Part shown: piece by piece, positions 1 to 5,029 of the stretch | Layout: the number at the start of each line of letters is the position of its first letter | Numbering within the stretch: the first letter of the stretch is position 1 | NCBI GenBank assembly: GCA_945877525.1 | Contig: CAMDVP010000217.1 | Location: 1-5,029, forward strand | DNA: 5,029 nt | From: an uncultured Clostridia bacterium | Lineage (GTDB): Bacteria; Bacillota; Clostridia; Christensenellales; Aristaeellaceae | Direction: 5' to 3' | Notes under the pieces: generated by a model | What the model was told of the DNA's origin: nothing | Seen by the model: only the letters and a program-made list of their open reading frames with translations | Database searches by the model: none | Made by a program: the position numbers and the translations under genes

Positions 1-944
1 CCCGGGGCAATCTCCCGTAGGGGAGGATACTGCTCCTGGCAGGCGGGGCATGCACGGAAGCATCGCGGCGCGAAATAGCAGCCTGGTCCCGCGCCGATGG
101 GCACCGGCGGCTCGCCGGGAATGGCGATGGGGTGGAAGTCGCCCATATGCTCAACGGAACCGCAGTTGCTCAGAAGCGCCTGGGTGTAGGGATGGGCGGG
201 GTGGGAGAGCACCTCCTCCGTGGGACCCACCTCCACAAAGCGTCCCAGATACATCACGGCAATGCGGTCTGCAATGTAACGGGTGGTGGCCAGGTCGTGG
301 CTGATCAGCACCATGGCCATGTGCTGCTCCTGCGTCAGGCGCATGAGCAGGTTCATCACATCAGCCCGGATGGACACATCCAGCATGGACACCGGCTCGT
401 CCGCCACCAGAAACCGGGGATGGAGCATCATGGCCCGCAGGGCGGATATGCGCTGCAGCTGCCCGCCGGACAACTCGTGGGGGTAGCGGGAGAGAAAATC
501 CTTCGCGGGGGTCAGCCCGGCGGACTCAAGTGCCTGGGCGCACAGCTCGGCGCGCTCGGCCTCGCTTTTTCCGATGCCGTGGATGATCAGGGGCCGCAGC
601 ATGGATTTCAGGATGGTAAAGCGGGGATTGAAGGTATCGAAGGGGTTCTGAAACACAATCTGCGCCATGCGCTTGAAGGCCCGGGGGTCGCGCCGCATCA
701 GCTCCTCGGCGCTGTGTCCGTCCACGGTCAGCGTGCCGGAGGTCTGCTGCTCCAATTGCACCAGCAACCGGCCCAGGGTGCTTTTGCCGCAGCCGCTTTC
801 GCCAATAACGCCCAGCACCTCGCCCTCGCCCAGGGTAAAGCTGACCCCGTCCACGGCCTTCACCGGCGGATACGCGCCGTCAATCTTCGTGCCGTGCTGG
901 GGGTAATACCGGGTCAGGTTTTCCGCACGAACAAGCTCACCCAT
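1..944 (-). CDS. Oligopeptide/dipeptide-type ABC transporter ATPase (DppF/OppF type), 3' end missing
   Basis: This is the second ATPase of a peptide/nickel-family importer; it hydrolyses ATP on the cytoplasmic face of the permease pair. Starting at the ATG at 944, 314 codons stay open to the window edge with no stop. Motifs seen: Walker A GESGCGKST (48-56), Q-loop Q99, signature LSGGQ (158-162), Walker B ending D182-E183, D-loop SMLDVS (186-191), switch H216, and the family's C-terminal HPAHPYTQALL (248-258). The cysteine motif follows (C289-x5-C295-x6-C302, with an extra C299); the fourth family cysteine would lie just past the edge. Family members usually run about 320-340 residues, so only a short tail should be missing. 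The start overlaps the upstream ATPase stop by 8 nt and has a strong AGGGAGGTGA site 6 nt before it. The D-loop differs from the SALDVS of E. coli OppF/DppF, so the substrate should not be assumed to be peptide. Confidence 0.95.
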   Translation of the reverse strand, partial: MGELVRAENLTRYYPQHGTKIDGAYPPVKAVDGVSFTLGEGEVLGVIGESGCGKSTLGRLLVQLEQQTSGTLTVDGHSAEELMRRDPRAFKRMAQIVFQNPFDTFNPRFTILKSMLRPLIIHGIGKSEAERAELCAQALESAGLTPAKDFLSRYPHELSGGQLQRISALRAMMLHPRFLVADEPVSMLDVSIRADVMNLLMRLTQEQHMAMVLISHDLATTRYIADRIAVMYLGRFVEVGPTEEVLSHPAHPYTQALLSNCGSVEHMGDFHPIAIPGEPPVPIGAGPGCYFAPRCFRACPACQEQYPPLREIAP

Positions 945-1914
945 GGTTGTTCACCTCCCTCAGGCGGTGGTGGCAGGCGGCCTGCCAGCCGGGCTCTATG
1001 CTTTCAAGGGGCGGCTGGGCGGTGCGGCATGCCTCGGTGGCATAGGGGCATCGGGGCGCGAACACGCACCCGGGGATGGTCTGCGTCAGGTCGGGCAGGA
1101 AGCCGGGAATGCCCTGCAGGGGCTTCTTTTCCCCGGTCAGGGAGGGGAAGGCAGCCATCAGTCCCGCGGTGTAGGGATGGGCAGGGCTTCGCAGCACCGA
1201 CGCTGCGGGGCCGACCTCCATCAGCCGTCCGGCGTACAGCACGGCCACATGGGTGCAGCTGGTAGCCACCACGGAGATGTCATGGGTAATCATCATGCGG
1301 GTCAGGCCCAGATCCTTCTCCAGGCGCTGGATTTCCTTGAGAATCTGCCCCTGGGTGATCACGTCCAGGGCGGTGGTGGCCTCGTCGAAAATGACAAGGC
1401 GGGGATGGTTGATCAGGCTCAGGGCAATGGATACGCGCTGCATCATGCCGCCGGAAAGTTCATGGGGATACAGCTTGTACACCCGCTCGGCCAGATCCAC
1501 CTGGCGCAATACCTCCAGCACCCTGGCGCGGCAGGCGGCCTTGTCGGCTTCCGGGTGGTGCAGTCGGTAGACGTCCGCCATCTGACTGCCGATGCGGTGT
1601 ACGGGGCTGAGGGCGTTCATGCTTTTTTGAAACACGGCGGCCAGCTCCTGCCAGCGCACCTGGCGCAGGCGGCTTTCCGGCATGGTGAGAAGCTCCTCCC
1701 CCTGAAAAACCGCCGAGCCGGTCACCCGGGCGGTTTTCTCCGGCAAAAGGCGCAATATGGCCATGCCCAGGGTGCTTTTGCCGCTGCCGCTTTCACCTAC
1801 AAGGCCCAGGGAGGAGCCCTCCTCCAGGGTGAGGGACACATGATCCACCGCGTGGACGCTGCCCTCCTGCATCAGATAATCCACACACAGGTCGCGAATT
1901 TCCAACAGCGCCAT
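937..1914 (-). CDS. Oligopeptide/dipeptide-type ABC transporter ATPase (DppD/OppD type)
   Basis: This 325-residue protein is the first of the two ATPases that energise import through the adjacent permeases. In order, it shows Walker A GESGSGKST (40-48), Q-loop Q96, signature LSGGM (153-157, the usual OppD/DppD variant), Walker B ending D177-E178, D-loop TALDV (181-185), switch H211, and the family-specific HPYTAGL (246-252) with the C-terminal extension. That extension holds four cysteines, C283-x5-C289-x6-C296-x17-C314, the arrangement known to bind a [4Fe-4S] cluster in DppD-type proteins. Walker B is followed by Ala rather than Pro (DEATTALD). The length is normal for the family. The start lies 3 nt after the permease stop (TGA GCC ATG) with only a weak purine-rich site (GCGGGGTG), so translation probably depends on coupling. 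The stop overlaps the next gene. The assignment to the family is secure; the substrate is unknown. Confidence 0.97.
   Translation of the reverse strand: MALLEIRDLCVDYLMQEGSVHAVDHVSLTLEEGSSLGLVGESGSGKSTLGMAILRLLPEKTARVTGSAVFQGEELLTMPESRLRQVRWQELAAVFQKSMNALSPVHRIGSQMADVYRLHHPEADKAACRARVLEVLRQVDLAERVYKLYPHELSGGMMQRVSIALSLINHPRLVIFDEATTALDVITQGQILKEIQRLEKDLGLTRMMITHDISVVATSCTHVAVLYAGRLMEVGPAASVLRSPAHPYTAGLMAAFPSLTGEKKPLQGIPGFLPDLTQTIPGCVFAPRCPYATEACRTAQPPLESIEPGWQAACHHRLREVNNHG
951..960 (-). promoter_or_regulatory. Strong Shine-Dalgarno site for the DppF-type ATPase
   Basis: On the minus strand the sequence reads AGGGAGGTGA, a near-complete match to the anti-Shine-Dalgarno, followed by the 6-nt spacer ACAACC and then the ATG at 944. 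The site lies inside the last codons of the upstream ATPase gene. It fixes the start of the downstream gene even though the two frames overlap by 8 nt, and it suggests independent strong initiation as well as coupling. Confidence 0.8.
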
Positions 1915-1917
1915 GGC

Positions 1918-2760
1918 TCACGCACCCCGCTTTCCGGCCTTGGGATTAAGCACCGTGTTCAACCCGTCACAAATCAGATAGAAGCTCATCACGGTGATGA
2001 TGATGGCAATGCCCGGGAAGGTGGCCACCCACCAGGCGCTGGTCATGTAGGAGCGTCCGGCGTAAACCATCTGCCCCCAGCTGATGATGTTGGGGTCGCC
2101 CAGGCCAAGGAAGCTCAGGCTGGCCTCCATCAGGATGGCGCTGGCAATGCCCATGGCGGTGTTGGCCACCACGGGGTAGATGCCGTTGGGAATGATGTAG
2201 CGGAAGAGGATGGAAGCCTTCGACTCGCCCAAAGCCTCGGCACTTTTGACGAACACGCGCTCCTTGAGGCTCATGGCCTGCACGCGCATAAGCCTTGCGT
2301 TGCCGGGCCAGCTGGTCAGGCCGATGATAATCATCACGTTGGTCATGCTGCTGCCGAAAAGCGCCACGGTGATCAGCACCAGGAAAAACGTGGGCAGCAT
2401 GAGGAAAATGTTGATGAGCTCGCTGATCACCCTGTCCGTCCGCTCGCCGATAAACCCTGCCGCGCCGCCGATGAGCATGCCCAGCACACCGGAAATCAGC
2501 GCCGCGATGAAGCCCACCTTCAGCGAGGTACGGGTACCTTCGATCATCATGGAATACACATCGCCGCCCAGGGCGTCGGTACCCAGCCAGTATTCGCCGC
2601 CGGGAGCCGCCTTGACCGGGCCGTCCAGGCGATAGGGGTCATGGGTCTCCAGAAGAGGCGCCAGCAGGGCGCACAGAAGCACCAGCGCAAACAGGACAAG
2701 CCCGATGCGCAGATGTGCGCTCTGCTTCCAGCACCGCTTGAAAGAAAACTGCTTTGCCAT
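1918..2760 (-). CDS. ABC transporter permease, DppC/OppC type
   Basis: This 280-residue inner membrane subunit forms half of the translocation channel with the DppB-type permease. It shows the usual N-terminal helix (about 18-37), the external segment ending in LGTDALGGD (59-67; most relatives have GRD at the end), and a core of about five further hydrophobic segments (about 80-103, 112-136, 140-152, 193-213, 245-265). The EAA loop that docks on the ATPases begins EALGESKAS (175-183) and continues to the conserved IPN (190-192). The motif ASLSFLGLGDP (213-223) is characteristic of DppC/OppC/NikC. The length fits the family. The ATG at 2760 is preceded by GGGAGGA at 2767-2773 with a 6-nt spacer and lies 16 nt after the upstream permease stop. 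The next gene starts 3 nt after its stop. Substrate class within the family cannot be decided. Confidence 0.97.
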   Translation of the reverse strand: MAKQFSFKRCWKQSAHLRIGLVLFALVLLCALLAPLLETHDPYRLDGPVKAAPGGEYWLGTDALGGDVYSMMIEGTRTSLKVGFIAALISGVLGMLIGGAAGFIGERTDRVISELINIFLMLPTFFLVLITVALFGSSMTNVMIIIGLTSWPGNARLMRVQAMSLKERVFVKSAEALGESKASILFRYIIPNGIYPVVANTAMGIASAILMEASLSFLGLGDPNIISWGQMVYAGRSYMTSAWWVATFPGIAIIITVMSFYLICDGLNTVLNPKAGKRGA

Positions 2761-2776
2761 GGCGTATCCTCCCGTC

Positions 2777-3742
2777 TTACTTCAGGCGGATCCGTGGATC
2801 CAGCCAGGCATACAGAATGTCCACAATCATAGTGATCACCGACACGGAGATGGCGATCATCAGATAAATGCCCATGAGCAGCGGGTAATCACGGCGGTTG
2901 ATGGCGTTGAGCATCAGCCGTCCCGTGCCGGGCCAGGCGTATACGATTTCCACCAGCGCCGCACCGGCCACCACATAGGCCAGGGAAATGCCGAAGGCCG
3001 TCAGCGTAGGCAGAATGGCGTTCTTCAGCACATACCGGCGGAAGATGGTTTTCTCACTCATGCCTGTGGCGCGGAAGGTGATGATGTAGTCCTCCTGCAT
3101 CACCTGGGTCACGGAGGAACGGGTCAGGCGCAGATATTGCGGAATCTGGATCAGCGTCATGGTGGCGCAGGGGAGCAGCAGGTGGGTCAGCACGTCCAGC
3201 ACATAGCCAAAGCCCTGCTGCGGGTTGCGCAGATTGACCATGCCCGATGTGGGCAGCCAGTGAAGGGTGGAGGCAAACACCAGAATTGCCACCAGCCCCA
3301 GCCAGAAGGGCGGCATGGAGTCGAACAGATAGGACACATAGCTGAGCAGGTTGTCCATCCACCGGCCCTGGTGCCGCGCCGCGAAAAGCCCCAACAGCGT
3401 GCCCAGCACAAAGGCCAGCACGCAGCTGGTCAGCGCCAGGAGAATGCTGGGCCCCATAGTTTCCAGAATGAGGGACACCACGGGCTTGTTATAGGTGTAG
3501 GAGGTGCCGAAGTCGCCGTGAAGCAGGTTGACGATGTACTGTCCAAGCTGAACCAGCAGCGGCTTGTCCAGCCCATAGCGGACATACAGCGCCTCCAGCT
3601 GCTCGCTGGAGGGATGATCCATGCCCGCCATGATGCGGATGGGGTCGCCCGGGGCGATGTGGATCAGGAAAAAATTCAGTACGATGGCAATCAGCACGGT
3701 CAACAGTCCCGTGGTGACGCGCTTGAGCAAATAGCGTTTCAT
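2777..3742 (-). CDS. ABC transporter permease, DppB/OppB type
   Basis: This 321-residue membrane subunit pairs with the DppC-type permease. Seen in order: first helix (about 9-29) leading into APGDP (30-34), an external domain with YGLDKPL (56-62) and GDFGTSY (76-82), then helices at about 98-120, 134-160, 185-200, 245-267 and 290-312. The EAA-type docking loop runs from about 223 to 246, with FRATGMSEK and the conserved LKNAILP. WPGTGRL (270-276) and the C-terminal DPRIRLK are typical of DppB/OppB/NikB. The length is normal. The start codon overlaps the hydrolase stop as ATGA (3739-3742), which indicates translational coupling. A possible AAGGAG site lies at 3754-3759 inside the hydrolase gene, 11 nt upstream, a rather long spacing. 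Family is certain; the transported substrate is not. Confidence 0.97.
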   Translation of the reverse strand: MKRYLLKRVTTGLLTVLIAIVLNFFLIHIAPGDPIRIMAGMDHPSSEQLEALYVRYGLDKPLLVQLGQYIVNLLHGDFGTSYTYNKPVVSLILETMGPSILLALTSCVLAFVLGTLLGLFAARHQGRWMDNLLSYVSYLFDSMPPFWLGLVAILVFASTLHWLPTSGMVNLRNPQQGFGYVLDVLTHLLLPCATMTLIQIPQYLRLTRSSVTQVMQEDYIITFRATGMSEKTIFRRYVLKNAILPTLTAFGISLAYVVAGAALVEIVYAWPGTGRLMLNAINRRDYPLLMGIYLMIAISVSVITMIVDILYAWLDPRIRLK

Positions 3743-4689
3743 AGGCCGAGCTGCTCCTTGTCCGCCGCGATGGTCTGCGCGATCAGCGCGGGCTGGAAAT
3801 GCTGCAGGTTGTGCATGCCCTCCACAATGAGGGTGCGGGCGTGGTTGCGGGCGATGAACTCGTCCTCCGTGGGCTGGAGGGCATCCCAGCGCTGGTCGTG
3901 GGTATCGCTGGCAATGAACATCATCACCGGGATTCCCTTGGGCACATCGCCTCCGGCCACCCTGGCGTTTTCCCGCAGCAGCTTCATTTCATTCCAGGTG
4001 GCATGGCTGCCGCCGTTTTTGATAACCATGGCCTTTTCAATGGGCAGGAGGGCGGGGTCAAGGTAGGCGTACTGGTTCAGGTACTTCCAGTAGCTCTTAC
4101 GGAAACGGGGAATGGCCATGCTGATGCGCTTAAGCCCAAAGAAGTGCTGGAAGCGCTGGATGTGCCTGGCAAACAGCGGCGGCAGCGGCACGGTGGTATA
4201 GCACATGGGCGCAGGCGCGTCCAGGCTGTAGATAGCCCGAACCTCTTCGGGAAAGCGGCATGCCCAGCGCACCAGCTCGGTGCCTGCCATGGAATGTCCC
4301 AGCAGCAGGTAGGGTCCCTCTTCGCCGGCCTCCCGAAGGGCGAGGCGAAGTTCGTCCACCACGGTGTCCAGCGTCCGGGGTACGTTGGAGTCGGTGGAAT
4401 AGCCATAGCCGGGCTTTTCAGGAATCACCACGCGGAAGCCCCGGGCATTCAGCTCCCTGGCCAGGGGTTGAAAGTCCACGCTGGGTACGGCGGTGTTCCA
4501 CCCTGTGAGAAGCACGATGCGGGGCCCCTCGCCCTGGGCCAGTACATGCATGCGCGCACCAGGTACATCCACCATTTTTCCGGGGCAGGGATAGGCCGCA
4601 GCGTCCTGCCGGCGGCAGCGCTTTTCCCACAGCGCGCCCGCTGCAAGCAGCGCGGCGATGATGACGGCGGCGATGATCCATCCAAGCAT
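3739..4689 (-). CDS. Alpha/beta hydrolase with N-terminal membrane segment
   Basis: This 316-residue protein is a serine hydrolase of the alpha/beta-hydrolase fold. Residues 3-21 form one hydrophobic helix (GWIIAAVIIAALLAAGALW) followed by the basic cluster KRCRR, with no lipobox or clear cleavage site, so it is probably a membrane anchor. The fold is visible from the oxyanion-loop strand IVLLTGW (58-64), EKPGYGYS (91-98), the nucleophile elbow GHSMAG (131-136, nucleophile S133) and EGMHNLQHF (290-298, catalytic H293). D262 or D265 after strand IASD, or D157 in SLDAP, could be the acid. The elbow has Ala where G-x-S-x-G has Gly. A frame opens further upstream to 4737, but M1 at 4689 is preferred: it has AAAGGTGG 8 nt before it, and the longer start would lie upstream of the predicted transcription start. 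It is the lead gene and shares ATGA with the permease gene. Esterase, amidase or aminopeptidase activity are all possible; the substrate is unknown. Confidence 0.9.
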   Translation of the reverse strand: MLGWIIAAVIIAALLAAGALWEKRCRRQDAAAYPCPGKMVDVPGARMHVLAQGEGPRIVLLTGWNTAVPSVDFQPLARELNARGFRVVIPEKPGYGYSTDSNVPRTLDTVVDELRLALREAGEEGPYLLLGHSMAGTELVRWACRFPEEVRAIYSLDAPAPMCYTTVPLPPLFARHIQRFQHFFGLKRISMAIPRFRKSYWKYLNQYAYLDPALLPIEKAMVIKNGGSHATWNEMKLLRENARVAGGDVPKGIPVMMFIASDTHDQRWDALQPTEDEFIARNHARTLIVEGMHNLQHFQPALIAQTIAADKEQLGL

Positions 4690-4697
4690 CTTTGCTT

Positions 4698-4705
4698 CCA
4701 CCTTT
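4698..4705 (-). promoter_or_regulatory. Shine-Dalgarno site that sets the hydrolase start
   Basis: The minus strand reads AAAGGTGG, followed by 8 nt (AAGCAAAG) and the ATG at 4689. This selects the 316-residue start over the in-frame upstream ATG at 4737, whose extra 16 residues (rich in Ile and Tyr) are simply the translation of the AT-rich promoter palindrome. Confidence 0.75.
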
Positions 4706-4707
4706 GC

Positions 4708-4725
4708 ATAATAATATATTATTAT
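4708..4725. promoter_or_regulatory. Perfect 18-bp AT-only palindrome, candidate operator
   Basis: The sequence ATAATAATATATTATTAT equals its own reverse complement over all 18 bases and contains no G or C, in an otherwise GC-rich window. It overlaps five of the six bases of the -10 hexamer and spans the predicted transcription start, where a bound repressor would block initiation. A dyad of this size fits a dimeric regulator, but which one is unknown. An alternative is that the A/T run only aids promoter melting and the symmetry is incidental, since low-complexity AT sequence easily becomes palindromic. Confidence 0.5.
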
Positions 4726-4729
4726 AGCA
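4721..4729 (-). promoter_or_regulatory. TG-extended -10 promoter of the hydrolase-transporter operon
   Basis: The minus strand reads TGCTATAAT, a perfect TATAAT with the TG extension one base upstream. The hexamer at a 17-bp spacing (CAGCCG, 4744-4749) is a poor -35, consistent with an extended -10 promoter that does not need one. The expected transcription start is near 4714, giving a leader of about 25 nt before the hydrolase ATG. The position, downstream of the GNAT terminator and just before the first gene of a tightly packed operon, supports the call. It is not shown experimentally. Confidence 0.65.
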
Positions 4730-4788
4730 CGCATCACGCTGTCCGGCTGTCTTTCTCTTGTACTTTAATGCAATGAAGGAGGACGGAC

Positions 4789-4821
4789 AAAAAAAGCCGC
4801 ATGGGCTGTGCGCTCATGCGG
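4789..4821 (-). terminator. Rho-independent terminator of the GNAT gene
   Basis: On the minus strand CCGCATG (4821-4815) pairs with CATGCGG (4803-4797) in a perfect 7-bp stem. The 11-nt loop may close further with two G-C pairs after an A-C mismatch. The stem is followed by one C and seven T residues (4795-4789). The GNAT stop codon TGA (4816-4814) lies partly in the left arm. It separates the GNAT transcript from the downstream operon promoter. Confidence 0.85.
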
Positions 4822-5029
4822 AGAATGGGCCTGCGCCCGGGCTGTTCCCGGGGTAGCGGAGGTAGTAGATATCGTTGCCTTCCATATAGGCTGTTTTCCG
4901 AAAGCCGTGACGAAGATAGAACCTTGCAGCGGCTTCGTTGTCCCGATGGCATCCAAGAGCGATGGGACGGACGCCAAAATCGGCATATACCCTTTCCACC
5001 GTCATTTCCAGAGCCGCGCCGCCAAACCC
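4814..5029 (-). CDS. GNAT-family N-acetyltransferase, C-terminal fragment (5' end missing)
   Basis: These are the last 71 residues of an acetyl-CoA-dependent N-acyltransferase. The frame is open to the window edge, so the true start lies outside; the internal ATG at 5005 is not a plausible start because the conserved fold begins before it. The fragment opens with GFGGAAL, which fits the end of the acetyl-CoA pyrophosphate-binding loop (Q/R-x-x-G-x-G/A) leading into helix 3. It continues with IALGCHRDNEAAARFYLRHGF (23-43, written here as strand IALGCHRD, then N31, A35, Y38, G42 and F43), the typical motif B of GNAT enzymes, and ends with a short strand (IYYLRYP) and a Gly/Pro tail. Family members usually run about 140-170 residues, so about half is missing. 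The substrate cannot be inferred. It appears to be a separate unit from the transporter operon, because a terminator follows it directly. Confidence 0.85.
   Translation of the reverse strand, partial: GFGGAALEMTVERVYADFGVRPIALGCHRDNEAAARFYLRHGFRKTAYMEGNDIYYLRYPGNSPGAGPFSA

Noticed and set aside
132..1265. A 377-codon open frame on the plus strand
   Set aside because: It is antisense to the DppF-type ATPase gene and the end of the DppD-type gene, and its low-information His/Gly/Gln-rich protein matches no family.
943..2832. A 629-codon open frame on the plus strand
   Set aside because: It is fully antisense to the two ATPase/permease genes, is unusually rich in His, Gly and Gln with no recognisable domain, and has no operon context. 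It is a shadow of GC-rich coding on the other strand.
2705..4066. A 453-codon open frame on the plus strand
   Set aside because: It lies antisense to the DppB-type permease and the hydrolase, both of which have clear motifs and Shine-Dalgarno sites; the antisense protein has no recognisable fold.
4708..4725. The AT palindrome as a rho-independent terminator or phage attachment site
   Set aside because: There is no GC stem or following T-tract, and a terminator already lies upstream at 4789-4821. No integrase or duplicated site is visible, so an operator or promoter-melting role is more economical.
3799..4776. A 325-codon open frame on the plus strand
   Set aside because: It is antisense to the hydrolase and reads through its promoter and palindrome. 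The encoded protein has no recognisable domain.
4734..4986. Two minus-strand open frames of 72 and 73 codons overlapping the GNAT fragment
   Set aside because: They are in the wrong frames relative to the GNAT domain, which has clear conserved residues and its stop in a terminator.

Overview
The window is GC-rich bacterial DNA. It looks like a member of the Bacillota, probably a GC-rich gut-type clostridial lineage. That placement is inferred from purine-rich Shine-Dalgarno sites before several genes, a TG-extended -10 promoter, a compact one-strand operon and the protein flavour; nothing in the window fixes the taxon. Every supported gene lies on the minus strand. The long plus-strand open frames are antisense shadows.

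Layout, in the direction of transcription (from high to low coordinates). At 5029-4814 is the C-terminal part of a GNAT-family N-acetyltransferase, cut by the window edge. Its stop codon lies inside a rho-independent terminator (4821-4789). After about 125 bp comes a promoter region with a TG-extended -10 (TATAAT, 4726-4721) overlapping a perfect 18-bp A/T-only palindrome (4708-4725). This promoter appears to drive a five-gene operon that runs off the left edge: an alpha/beta hydrolase with an N-terminal membrane segment (4689-3739), two permeases of the DppB and DppC types (3742-2777 and 2760-1918), and two ATPases of the DppD and DppF/OppF types (1914-937 and 944-1, the last lacking its 3' end).

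The genes are packed tightly. The hydrolase overlaps the first permease by 4 nt (ATGA), followed by gaps of 16 and 3 nt and then an 8-nt overlap between the two ATPases, so translational coupling is likely. The four ABC genes supply a complete membrane core of the oligopeptide/dipeptide/nickel importer family: two permeases with EAA-type loops and two ATPases with all nucleotide-binding motifs and the family's C-terminal cysteine motif. No substrate-binding lipoprotein gene lies in the window; it may be beyond the left edge or elsewhere. The substrate cannot be read from the sequence.

The most notable points are the hydrolase as lead gene, translationally coupled to the transporter, and the AT-only palindrome sitting on the promoter. 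Together they suggest a regulated uptake-and-hydrolysis unit for an unknown ester-, amide- or peptide-type substrate. This is inference. I see no mobile element, CRISPR array, RNA gene or clearly novel defence-type system.
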